Shown in pieces: positions 30,925 through 40,333 of a stretch of 64,000 bases of DNA (position 1 is its first letter; each line of letters begins with the position of its first letter). The DNA comes from Tribonema minus (taxonomy: Eukaryota; Sar; Xanthophyceae; Tribonematales; Tribonemataceae): positions 310,001-374,000 of the forward strand of contig JAFCMP010000423.1 of assembly GCA_017506865.1 (NCBI GenBank), written 5' to 3'. A model generated the notes under the pieces. It was not told where the DNA came from. It made no database searches and worked only from the letters and a program-made list of their open reading frames with translations. A program made the translations under genes and the position numbers.

Positions 30925-33900
30925 GAAATCCTCTGATGGCATCCCGACGCGATGACATCTTGCGGGAGATGGCACAATTAATATATATATTTCAACCACG
31001 TGGGCAAAATGATCAGCGGACACATGAGCGGACACGAAATTTGAAAAAATCTGGATGAAGTTGGCGACGACTTGCAGTTTGAGACTGCAGACTGCGTTCG
31101 GGCTAGCAGAGGCAGGAGGAGCCTCCAGCCTCTACGTCGATGATTGCAAGGGGGTCGAGCAACTGCTGACGCTCCTTGTTGCATCGCATGGCACTTCAAG
31201 ACCGTCAATTGAGCCTCACGCTGCTGGGCTTGCGTTCTTGCTGGCGCCTCTTTACAGGCAGCAGATGTTGGCAATGCTGCAGGTTTGCTGCAATTGAAGA
31301 TGCACCAGCCTTGCAGAAGACGGCGTGCGCAGCAGCTCACAACCGGATGTTGCTGGGGCGGCGGCGCGGCGTGCTTGCGAGCTGACGCCAAGCTGCGGCT
31401 TTGATGCCAGGGAGAACATCACGCGCTGGCAATTATGACAGAAGAGAAATTGGCACATGAGCATGCGGATGTGCTGTGGAAGCTGCTGCGCGGTAATGTG
31501 CTTTTGCTGGAGGCGCAGCCAGCGAGGTGCTGCTCAGAGGAGGCTGCTGGACTGTTGTGCGCCTGCACTGACGTCTCAGGCGAGCTGTTGCATTCTGAGG
31601 TCCCACAGGCCAGCAAGCATGCATTGCATCATAGCTGGCGTGCTCTTCTGGCTCTGCCATAAGGCCTGCTCTCTGTTCCAGTCACTCGACAGCTCGCGCA
31701 GATCTGCTCCCAGAGCTGCTCGTGGCATGACTGCCAGTGTGCTTCACCAAATAGTGGTGATGCATAGCTGGCGGCGGCGCAGTGAAGCAACGTAGCAGCG
31801 CTGCTCATGGATCTCAGTGGCGGCGCACAACATACGCTGCGCCCACATGCGCCATCGGTAATGCGCGCACATTGCAGCTGGCGGCGCCGCGCACGCGCTG
31901 CCCCCCCCTGCCCTTGAAGCCAGCGTCGGCGCGCATATGCATGGCTGTTCATGAAGGTGCCGGTGGCGTGCACATGCAACATCACCCTATGCAGCTGCGG
32001 CAGTGCACATGCATTTTACTGTAACAGTTGATGCAGTCTTGCCGCCGCCGCTCATGGACGCAGGCTGAGGGGGTCACGTATTACAGGCTGGGGGGGTCAC
32101 GTATTACACATTAATGCCTGTGGACTGGCACATGCACGCACACGCAATGCCGCACGTGAAGTCTGGTGGCGGTGTGGCGGTGCTGCACATAAATATGGCG
32201 TGCAATTGTGCTTCGCCCATTGGCAACGCGTCATGCGGCTGCGACACGCACCTGCAGCGCTGCCAATCGATATTGCTGCCCAGGCACCTGCCAGCGGTGC
32301 CGCAGCTGCACTTACACTCCGGGCGATGTGTCTGCATCGCGCCCGTAAGCTTCCGCTATTTGCAGCCTGCTGTGGACAGTAGCAGGCGCCATGCTGCGCA
32401 CATGCGGCAGGGCTTGCTTGCCTGGGCGGCGGCACATACTGTGTTGCTTGGCTTGTACTTGGGATGCCATGTCGGCTTGCAAAGTGCAATTACTGTTTTG
32501 CAGCAAGTAATGGTCTTTCACAGCTTGTTCAGTCTATCGCACTGCTCACAAGTGTCATGTGGATGTCTGGTCTCTGATCAACTAGGGGCCATAACATTAC
32601 AAGCATGGGGTTCATGGTGGAGGGAGTTGCCTAGCATCAGGGTCCATTGACCAGGGTTCTGCCTTTGCAGATACAAGGATAGCTTTTGTTGCATCAGGTG
32701 TGCAGTGTAAACTGTGAACGCACATTGCATGTTTTGTGTGCAAGTGCTTCATAGCGTAATAAACACCAGTGTGGATAAATGTGCCATGATTGGCACTGCT
32801 TTTGCGCAAATCCTGCAAATGTGACCGGCCAGCGGCTGCTACATGCGCTGTGCTGCACTTCTTCATCAAGCTGCATACTACCTGCCCCCAAATCTGAGCC
32901 TGCAGCTGCGCTGTGCGCAGCCAGTGTTCTCCCGGCGGCGGCAGCGAATTAAGTTCCTCTTTTTCCTTCTTTCCCCCCTTTTTTTCCCAAACACGCTCTG
33001 CTAAAAATTTGCCGAATTTCGAAGCACCAATGGCGAAGTTGCCCTAAGTTACCTAGTTGTTTGCAAGTGATGTTGTGACTGAAGGCCTGCTGCGTGATTG
33101 CTGCGGTTTGCCGGCACCTAGGTGTTTGGACAGCAAGACATTTGCTGACATTCTGGCTCCGCAGTGCACGAACTTTGAACCCTCAAAAGCAATTGCTTTG
33201 CAGAAGGTGCTACACTACTACACCGCATGTACATGTTTCAGATCGTCACGATGACACATAGATTGTGCTGTAAGCTTTGATGTCAATCATCTGGGCTTTG
33301 TCGCGCCCTGAGCGACCATTAGAAAACACTAACGTGCGAAATTAATAGATGTAAGACAGTACACGTGTACTCTGTGGCACCTGCCATTAGGCGAACATCC
33401 GATCAATGTCGTTCAGAAGTGATCGGCATTGTTGTGTGACACTTTCAAGGTGTTCACAAGAGACCTGTGTACGAAGTCTGGTTGCAAGCTGGATATCCAC
33501 CATCTGGCTTTTCTCCCGCCCAAGCGAGAATCAACAATGCCCAAAGTCGTGTATACAGTACCTGACACAGGATAGTCAAATTTAAAAACCTCTGCTGCAG
33601 GTCTGAGCTGGCATTGTGTGTGCGCTGACCAACATGTCGTCGAGGGCATGCTTTCAAGTTGTTTCATACATTGTCAACCAGTCAAGCTGGCTATGCATCA
33701 TGATGGTACAGCTGAGCAGCTTAACGCATTGCTCACGCTACAGCAGTGTAACCTCAGGCATGTCATTTACTCGTGTTGTATGTACAGCAAGTAGTGCTCA
33801 TTTCACTGCGGCCCGATGCCATGCAGTGCACACGTACCTTAATTGCAACTGCAATATAAAACCTGTGCAGGCACTGACCAGCTCACGGTGGCCGACAGTA

Positions 33901-34708
33901 CCTTGTTGCAGCCTCTCACCCCATTGTCCAGCCCTGCTGCTGCTGCAGTGATTCGAGCCCGTCATTGATGGCATATGCTCAAATTGCATTCATTGTGCTC
34001 AGCACATCAGCTGCGCATGACGGACAAAATGCACGCGGCGTCGATGAACAGGCTGTGGATGGGCGCCACTACATGTGTAGTGTGCAGTCGCTGCTATATG
34101 CATGCTACATGTAGAGCCACCGTGGGTGACCTGCACTAACTGCAACTGAGGCACAGGTCCGGTCATGGGCCTCACCACTGACAGCCACAATTGTTAACTG
34201 CCGGCGCTATGAGACCATGCCATTGCAATCAACTGCCAGTGGGCTACTGGCCCGCCAAGCACTCGAGCACCCTGAGGGTCTTCCAACATCACCACATTTT
34301 TCATGTGAGAATCACCCACAACTTGTTGAACATGACCCAGAGGCTTCCTGCTGACTCAAAACCGTCAGTCATGTCATTGACTGCACTTTGGGAGGGGTGT
34401 CGGTGCTCAGCTGCCAGAAAGCTGGCGCGCAGTTCACGGCACACCTGTCACTGCACAGCCAGCAGTGCAGTGGCAGCCTGAGCGCTGCTGCGTGCGTGGT
34501 GCCCATGCATGTCGATGTGAAAGCAGCCGCTACAATGATCATCAAGGCACTTCCAAGGGTCAAACATACAAAGATGCTTCATTTGCGTCTTGCGCATCAG
34601 CGTAACGGAATGCCAGTGAGAGACCTTTTCGAGGGCATCAAGCAGAAGAGCCAGGATCAGCGCATGTATAAAGACATGACTGTTTTGCTGCAAGATGATA
34701 TATTATGA
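30925..34708 (+). CDS. Gene B: unrecognised multi-exon gene, fragmentary model
   Basis: Several + strand segments look like exons of one gene, but I could not join them in phase. They are 30925-31010 (after CCCCTGGGCAG, MASRRDDILREMAQ), ~31060-31282 (LYVDDCKGVEQLLTLLVASH, donor CAG|GTTTGC), ~31437-31660 (EEKLAHEHADVLWKLLR, LLEAQPARCCSEEAAGLLCA), ~33074-33207 (GLLRDCCGLPAPRCLDSKTF, donor AAG|GTGCTA) and the terminal exon below. The repeated Leu-rich helical style suggests an alpha-helical repeat protein, which is inference only. The stretch 31700-33050 contains no exon I would defend. A 22-bp near-perfect tandem GGGGGTCACGTATTACA lies at 32067-32109. Confidence 0.3.
34430..34708 (+). CDS. Gene B terminal exon
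   Basis: The acceptor GAAAGCTGGCGCGCAG opens a 93-codon frame ending at TGA 34706-34708. It contains VDVKAAATMIIKALPRVKHT, then MLHLRLAHQRNGMPVRDLFE and GIKQKSQDQRMYKDMTVLLQ. Helical, basic and convincing as coding sequence. No known domain recognised. Confidence 0.45.
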   Translation, partial: QFTAHLSLHSQQCSGSLSAAACVVPMHVDVKAAATMIIKALPRVKHTKMLHLRLAHQRNGMPVRDLFEGIKQKSQDQRMYKDMTVLLQDDIL

Positions 34709-34917
34709 CGGCGTTTGCCCTATGAAAAAAACTATCAATGAGCCAACCAATATGGGTGAGCTGGCTGCCAACTCATGACTATGACTCACAACTCATGACT
34801 TGACAACTCGAACTCTGCTTCACCAACAGCTCTCTATCAGGGCTGCACCGCTTGCAGAGGCAGCGGCACCTATTGCATGTCATGGCCAAAAAGCATATTT
34901 AACGGCCGTGCTAAATT

Positions 34918-35270
34918 AAGTACTCTACCTTCTTGGGCTGATGCATATCTGCAATACTATGCTGCAGCACGCAGCTGAGAAAGTTTCCCCTAGTGTACAC
35001 AATGCAGGCATCGTCTCCATGAGAGATGATCGGGCACACTGCCCAAACCTTGAAGTTGCCACCCAGCACTGGGCTCTCCACTAGCCGCTGATTCTGCCCC
35101 GACCCCGGACTCTGAATGAACCCATGGGCCCAGTGCTCTATGACAGAAATGCACAGGCAATACCCCCAAGCTATCATGTGATGATGCTCAGGCACCCCTG
35201 ACCCCCCCTCTCCCCCCCAGTCAGGGACTGCGGTCCACAGGCCACCCCTGCTGCTCCCACCCCCACCCAC
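34918..35270 (-). CDS. Possible - strand exon converging on gene B
   Basis: A 119-codon open frame whose second half looks coding (LVESPVLGGNFKVWAVCPII, SHGDDACIVYTRGNFLSC) and ends near a candidate donor AAG|GTAGAG at ~34930. It lies 3' of the original lipase stop (35356-35358) on the same strand, so it may be a separate gene or lipase 3' UTR. Weak. Confidence 0.25.
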
Positions 35271-35289
35271 ACAGTGTCTACCTACCTAT

Positions 35290-38200
35290 ATGGGGTGGCG
35301 CATGCTCATCTGCTCACACTGTTGTGCCAACAGAAGCACACAGCACAGATGGGCGCTAAGCCTTGGCGGAGGCACGCTCCAGTTCAAACTGTCAGCTGCG
35401 AGCCGCATGGCACCGGTAGTGGCCCACTTCAACGGTGGTAGCTGCACGAGGTCGATGCTGAACCCTGAGGCGAGCACATCACACTGTCAGCAAAATCTGG
35501 CGGCAGCATACGCCAAGGGCATCCGGCAGCAGGTTGATCACGACCCATCCGGTGACCGTGCCCCTTCAGGCAGCAGTACCTGCAACACTGGGGCACACCA
35601 TGCCAAGCGTGTGCAGGAGATGAGCACCATGTATGGTTGCACGGCAGAAGACTTCCTACGGGCGGTAAGGAAGCTGAGTGCATGCACAGGTGCCTGCGGT
35701 CTGGTCCATATGTCAGCCAGCGCGGGGCAGAGGCAATGCGCGCTGACCTCGCCATGCCACACGTGTCGACGGAATGGAAGCGCCCCCACGCGCGCACGCC
35801 CGGCAGTACCCCCGGGCCAGTCCGAGGGCGGGGGTGCGGGTAGCGACGGCGCGGCCGCGGCGGCGGGGGCTGCCGCAGCGACACCTCCAAAGCCACCGGC
35901 GGTGCCGGCTAGTGGCGCTGCCAACTCAAAGTCCAGCAAGAAACGCCCGGCGGCCACGGCAACCGGCGCGCAACGCCGGCGCCGAACGGCAGCTGCTGCG
36001 GCACCGCCTGGCAGCGCCGGCAGCCGCACTCAGTCTAACAGCCTAAGGCTGCAGGACAGCAGCCCCCCCCACGGGACGGCCGTGGGATGGGCGGACATGG
36101 ACTTGGACCCGCCGGACGATGCCGCGTCACCGCCCCCCCCGACCACCACCACCAGTGGCAGGCCCTCAAAGCCCCAGTCACGAGCATCCCTGGCTTGGGA
36201 CCTCTCGACGCCCTCGGTCGTCCACGCACTTGACCAGACCAATGAGGCGGATCTACTGCTGCTACGGTTCACCACGACTGCCAACCCCTTCCGCACTCAG
36301 CTGCAGTGCACCCAGTGGGCACGGCTAGTGGAGCACGCCACACGACTACTGGCGGACGCCACAGACAGTGCACGTGAGGCGGCACGGGTGCGCCTCCACC
36401 ATGGTGCCGGGGCGTTTGCTCATCAGGTTTCTCAGACTCTAGTGCAGCGCGGCTACAGGCTGCTGCACCTGCTAGCAGCAATGGCCTTTGGTAGGCAACC
36501 GGAGGGAACCGGTATGCCGCCTGCGGCCCGGCTGGCAGCGTTGCTGTCTGGCGACTTTGCGGAGCTACTGAGAAAGACGCTGTCAGCAGCAGCGGCGCTG
36601 CGGGCCCCCAAACCAAACAACGCAGCTACGGCGTCGGCACAAACGAACTTCGATGCCGACTGGACGGAGGCTGACTCCAGGCAGCAAACAGCATGCGCTG
36701 CCCTCTCAGGCAAGCGACGGGGGGTAGGCCTGGCTGCCGCACGACTAGAGGCGCGTGAAGCATGCGCCCCAGCAGACGAGGTCACGGCACAGGTGCTGGC
36801 AGCAAAGCACCCTGAAACTGGCACCCGGCCCGGGGTAGTCGATACGCCAATGGAGCAAGTGCGCGGCCTGGTACGCGACGCCCGGCGGCACTGCTTGCAC
36901 GGCGCAGGGGTGGCAACGACCGCCGGGCCCGCTGGCAGCGGCAGTCCCGTCTTCGAATCGGGTCAGGCGCATGATCGCAGCGATAGGCCTGAGGATGCTG
37001 CCAGCGCAGCCGGACGGCGCCTCGAGGTGGAGGCGACAGACATACTGTCGACCTTGTCCGCAGCAGGGGCGGGGAAGGCAGGAGGGCTGGACGGCCTACG
37101 CTATGAACACCTCTTGATGGCCGCTGGGCCTGGTGCACCAGTGAAAGCAGCCACCCGCCCCGTGGGCAGTGCCTCGCCAGGACTAGCTGGTGATTCAGAA
37201 TCGGATGTGATGGAACCGGCATTCGCCCATCACCTGGCCAAGGTGTTCACGACGCTGCTTGTTGAGCCCGAACTGCTGCCGGAGCAATCGCAACGGCTTC
37301 TCCGCGCCGCGGCCCTCTCAGGCATAGGACAGAAGCGGCGTCCGATCGCCTGCTCCAGTGTCTGGCGCAGACTCCTCGGGTCCACAGCGGCACGGGGTGT
37401 CAAGGGCAAAATATCGGGGCTGCTGGCCTCCATGTCGCAGTTTGGCGTAGGATACCGGTCTGGCGTCGAGCATGTGGCAGCGCGCGCGCGCGTGTGGCAC
37501 GAGCTGTATGGCACCACAATCCAGCTGGACTGTGAGAACGCATTTAACAGTGTGGATCGCGCCGCCATTGTGCGGGGACTTATGCTCTTCTGTCCGGAGC
37601 TGCTCCCGCACTTTGAGTCCGTATACTGTGGTGACACTGCCCCAGAGATGCGAGTGAAGGTGAACGGTGAAGCTCGCATTATCTGCTCCCACCTAGGGTG
37701 CCAGCAAGGGGACCCTCTAGGGCCGCTGTACTTTGCAGTGGCAGCGGCATTCCTACTCTTCTACCCTGATGGAGTGAATGCGACGCCCGGCAGTATGCCG
37801 GCCTACGGCCACAGCACAGCGGAACCGCCAGCCCCGCACTGCGCTTTCCTGGATGACCTCAACGTGCTGCAAGCTGCCTACTTCGACGATGCAGCGGCCG
37901 CTGGGGTGGCAGAGGTGATCCGTCGGCTTGCGGCAGGGGGCCTACGCGTTCGACCAGACAAGTCGCTGGCCATTGCCATGCGCGGCACAGTGTTTGATGA
38001 AGCGGCCAGAGCACGCCTGCGCGCCCTTGACATACCGTTTGTGGACGCCACCATGCCAGAATCCAGTCAGGGCTTTACGTCGGTCGGGGTACCGGTAGGG
38101 CACCCAGCCTATGTGCATGCTGCCATGAGCAAGCATCTTGTTGACGCAGGGACATGGCGATTGTCGTGGCAGCTAGCTGGGATGGCGCGGCATCACCTAC

Positions 38201-40158
38201 AGGCAGCACAGTTCATTCTGCGCAGGTCACTGACGAAGCGGATGGGCTTCTTAGCTCGGGTCGTTGACACGGCTTTGAGTGAGACATGGCTGCACGCATT
38301 TGACGGGTTCTGTGCATGGACGCTTGAACGCATGCTGCACCTGCACGGCTGCGCTACCGCGGCAGTCATGAAGTCACACCTGCTGGCCGCCTGCACTGCT
38401 GGTGACAATGAGGTAGCCAGCAGTGGCAGCGTGCTGGTATTGCCGCGCTTGGGCCCGCCAGAACTCACGGACATCGCAGTGCCACTGCGGGCGTCACGGT
38501 TGCCGGAGCGACGAGGCGGTCTGGGCATGCCGCTTTTGGGGCTACTGGCACCAGCCGCATACACGGCCCAGGCATGCACAACACTGCGGCCTGCAATAAT
38601 TCATGCCACTGTGGCAGCAGGGGCCCTGAGGCTCGGCACTGACGAACACGGCGCAGTCACCTGGTTCACGCAGCACTCATGCGCAATACGCGAGGACCAG
38701 GGACTGCCGCCAATCATCGAGGCCGTGCGACGCTCTACGCGAGCGCTGACAGCTGATGGCGGCGAAAAATCACGCACAGCTGTGGCCGAGCAGCTCCCAG
38801 CATCGTTGCTACGGTGGGCAGCGGATACAACGGCCGCAGCGTCGACGCTCCCCACTGCGGTGCAAGCGATCTACGCCGCAACTGCCGTCACGGAGACGGG
38901 GACCACTGAGCCAGCCCCACACACCCACGGCATTGTGCCTGGCGCCGAGGCGGCCGCTGCGGCGGCGACCGTACCTGGCCCTCAAGCCGCTGCCGCGGCT
39001 GCCTCTTCCACGCCCGCTAAAACACAAACTAGCGCGGAAGAAAGCAGCTGCAGCGGCGGGCAGGAGGACGACGACGACGACTGGGAGGCCTATGCTGACG
39101 AGATCTGCAGAAAGGTAGTGCCCCGCCGCCGGCGCGGTCACTTCACGCACGGACTACAAGCCCGCCTTTCAAATGTTCTTCGACGTCAATACGAGGACTG
39201 CCTGGTGGAGGACCTAGAGGCTGCCTCGGCTGGTGCCGTGGGCAAGCCGACGCAGGCTACACTTATTGGTGACTTGCGTGACACCAGCCGCCGCCGCCAA
39301 CAGGCTAGCGCGCGGGTCCTGGCGCAGCTGCGCAGCCAGCGTGCGTCCGGGGCAATGGCGTGGATGAGCGCGCCACCCGCTGCCAATGACCGCCCGGGTG
39401 CGGCGCCCATGTCCAGTATGGCAGCAGCCACGATGATTATGGTTGCGATCTTTATAGACGGGTGGGGCATACAGGGCGAGGTGTGCCCATGGCGGTGCAG
39501 TGACGTGAGCCCCACCTCCACGCATGCGATCAGCTGCCCCAGCCAGCACATACGGGGGCACAACGCGACACACACTGCCCAAAAGCGGTGCCTACAGCGC
39601 ATCTTGAGACAGCACCATGTCTCTATTGTCCGCAATGAGGACGCTAGCGTCTTCAAGGTACCGGGGTATCGGGCGGACACAGTCATTGACCCAGGGTGTC
39701 TGCACTTTAGCAGTGCATACCGTAACAAGGGAATAGTGCTAGACACAAGTGTGCGCGCGCCCACAGCGAGCTCGTACCTGACAGGCAAAACAAATGCCTC
39801 GAACACGGACGGCTATGCTGCTGGGGTGGGGGAGGACGCGAAGGTCAAGCACCACACCGGCACCTTGACGTCATCTTGGGCTTTTGTGCCATTCGTGCAG
39901 GAGTCGTACGGACGGCTGGGCAAGCAGACAAGCCTTTTTGTTAAGGAGTTGGCAATGCACTCAGCACTGTGCTCAGGGGGGGGGAAGGCAGATGTGTTAC
40001 GCAAGGCCGGGTTAGCTAAGCGTCAGATCCTCATTGAGCTGAGCATATCGCTGGCGCGGGAGTTGGCGGAGCGCGTCATGGCATACACACGTGGAGCGCG
40101 AATGCTGGGCTGTGTTGCGGCGCCGGTATCCAAACTCCTAGGGCACAGCGCAGACTAG
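35290..40158 (+). CDS. LINE B ORF: RT plus restriction-like endonuclease, uninterrupted
   Basis: 1,622 codons are open. Residues 1-~31 come from flanking host DNA; LINE sequence begins near 35385. Cys/His cluster remnants (~residues 60-180) and an Ala/Pro/Lys-rich linker lead into reverse transcriptase. RT motif A QLDCENAFNSVDR is near residue 746, motif B GCQQGDPLGPLYFAV near 802, and motif C FLDDLN near 852. The LPERRGGLGMP thumb motif follows near 1,075. The knuckle CPWRCSD...CPSQHIRGHNATH is near 1,398. The endonuclease core PGYRADTVID near 1,457 is followed by IVLDTSVRAPT near 1,482. The OTU protease is lost with the truncated 5' end. This is the best intact RT-RLE copy in the window; activity is not implied. 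Confidence 0.85.
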   Translation: MGWRMLICSHCCANRSTQHRWALSLGGGTLQFKLSAASRMAPVVAHFNGGSCTRSMLNPEASTSHCQQNLAAAYAKGIRQQVDHDPSGDRAPSGSSTCNTGAHHAKRVQEMSTMYGCTAEDFLRAVRKLSACTGACGLVHMSASAGQRQCALTSPCHTCRRNGSAPTRARPAVPPGQSEGGGAGSDGAAAAAGAAAATPPKPPAVPASGAANSKSSKKRPAATATGAQRRRRTAAAAAPPGSAGSRTQSNSLRLQDSSPPHGTAVGWADMDLDPPDDAASPPPPTTTTSGRPSKPQSRASLAWDLSTPSVVHALDQTNEADLLLLRFTTTANPFRTQLQCTQWARLVEHATRLLADATDSAREAARVRLHHGAGAFAHQVSQTLVQRGYRLLHLLAAMAFGRQPEGTGMPPAARLAALLSGDFAELLRKTLSAAAALRAPKPNNAATASAQTNFDADWTEADSRQQTACAALSGKRRGVGLAAARLEAREACAPADEVTAQVLAAKHPETGTRPGVVDTPMEQVRGLVRDARRHCLHGAGVATTAGPAGSGSPVFESGQAHDRSDRPEDAASAAGRRLEVEATDILSTLSAAGAGKAGGLDGLRYEHLLMAAGPGAPVKAATRPVGSASPGLAGDSESDVMEPAFAHHLAKVFTTLLVEPELLPEQSQRLLRAAALSGIGQKRRPIACSSVWRRLLGSTAARGVKGKISGLLASMSQFGVGYRSGVEHVAARARVWHELYGTTIQLDCENAFNSVDRAAIVRGLMLFCPELLPHFESVYCGDTAPEMRVKVNGEARIICSHLGCQQGDPLGPLYFAVAAAFLLFYPDGVNATPGSMPAYGHSTAEPPAPHCAFLDDLNVLQAAYFDDAAAAGVAEVIRRLAAGGLRVRPDKSLAIAMRGTVFDEAARARLRALDIPFVDATMPESSQGFTSVGVPVGHPAYVHAAMSKHLVDAGTWRLSWQLAGMARHHLQAAQFILRRSLTKRMGFLARVVDTALSETWLHAFDGFCAWTLERMLHLHGCATAAVMKSHLLAACTAGDNEVASSGSVLVLPRLGPPELTDIAVPLRASRLPERRGGLGMPLLGLLAPAAYTAQACTTLRPAIIHATVAAGALRLGTDEHGAVTWFTQHSCAIREDQGLPPIIEAVRRSTRALTADGGEKSRTAVAEQLPASLLRWAADTTAAASTLPTAVQAIYAATAVTETGTTEPAPHTHGIVPGAEAAAAAATVPGPQAAAAAASSTPAKTQTSAEESSCSGGQEDDDDDWEAYADEICRKVVPRRRRGHFTHGLQARLSNVLRRQYEDCLVEDLEAASAGAVGKPTQATLIGDLRDTSRRRQQASARVLAQLRSQRASGAMAWMSAPPAANDRPGAAPMSSMAAATMIMVAIFIDGWGIQGEVCPWRCSDVSPTSTHAISCPSQHIRGHNATHTAQKRCLQRILRQHHVSIVRNEDASVFKVPGYRADTVIDPGCLHFSSAYRNKGIVLDTSVRAPTASSYLTGKTNASNTDGYAAGVGEDAKVKHHTGTLTSSWAFVPFVQESYGRLGKQTSLFVKELAMHSALCSGGGKADVLRKAGLAKRQILIELSISLARELAERVMAYTRGARMLGCVAAPVSKLLGHSAD
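35356..35384 (-). pseudogene. Severed original C-terminus of the lipase gene
   Basis: Reading - from the LINE junction gives LERASAKA followed by TAG (35358-35356), in frame with codons ending at ...NRYE on the far side of LINE B. These eight codons are now 4.85 kb away and replaced by LINE-derived codons. Confidence 0.65.
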
Positions 40159-40236
40159 GCTGCTGCGTTGACGCAAGCTTTTCGATTGCATAGGCAACCC
40201 GGCCTCCCTTGGGCCTTTATAAATACAAGTCCATAC
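35385..40236 (+). mobile_element. LINE copy B, 5'-truncated, inserted in the last lipase exon
   Basis: Identity with LINE A starts at CAAACTGTCAGCTGCG (11311 / 35385) and runs to the shared 3' end CAAGTCCATAC at 40236. No poly(A). GTTC at 35382-35385 and 40237-40240 is the probable short target duplication. Removing the insert restores an uninterrupted lipase C-terminus (NRYELERASAKA, stop), so the host target was coding. Only scattered differences from copy A are seen, so it is recent. Confidence 0.88.
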
Positions 40237-40333
40237 GTTCATAGCGGTTCACATAGCGCGGCCAGTGGTGGGGCCCCGGCTCCTGCACAGACATCCAGTT
40301 GGGCACCACCGTGTGCTTGGCCCGGTACGCAGG
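40217..40333 (-). CDS. Lipase exon 6 (terminal, with LINE-derived stop)
   Basis: Acceptor TCTTGTCTGCGCAG, then PAYRAKHTVVPNWMSVQEPG and HHWPRYVNRYE. At 40237 the frame enters antisense LINE B 3' sequence, adding RMDLYL and TAA. Confidence 0.7.
   Translation of the reverse strand, partial: PAYRAKHTVVPNWMSVQEPGPHHWPRYVNRYERMDLYL

Noticed and set aside
37846-37900. AYFDD as the reverse transcriptase catalytic motif
   Set aside because: The preceding FLDDLNVL fits motif C in position and in spacing to GGLRVRPDKS; YFDD is 16 residues too far on, though I cannot exclude it fully.
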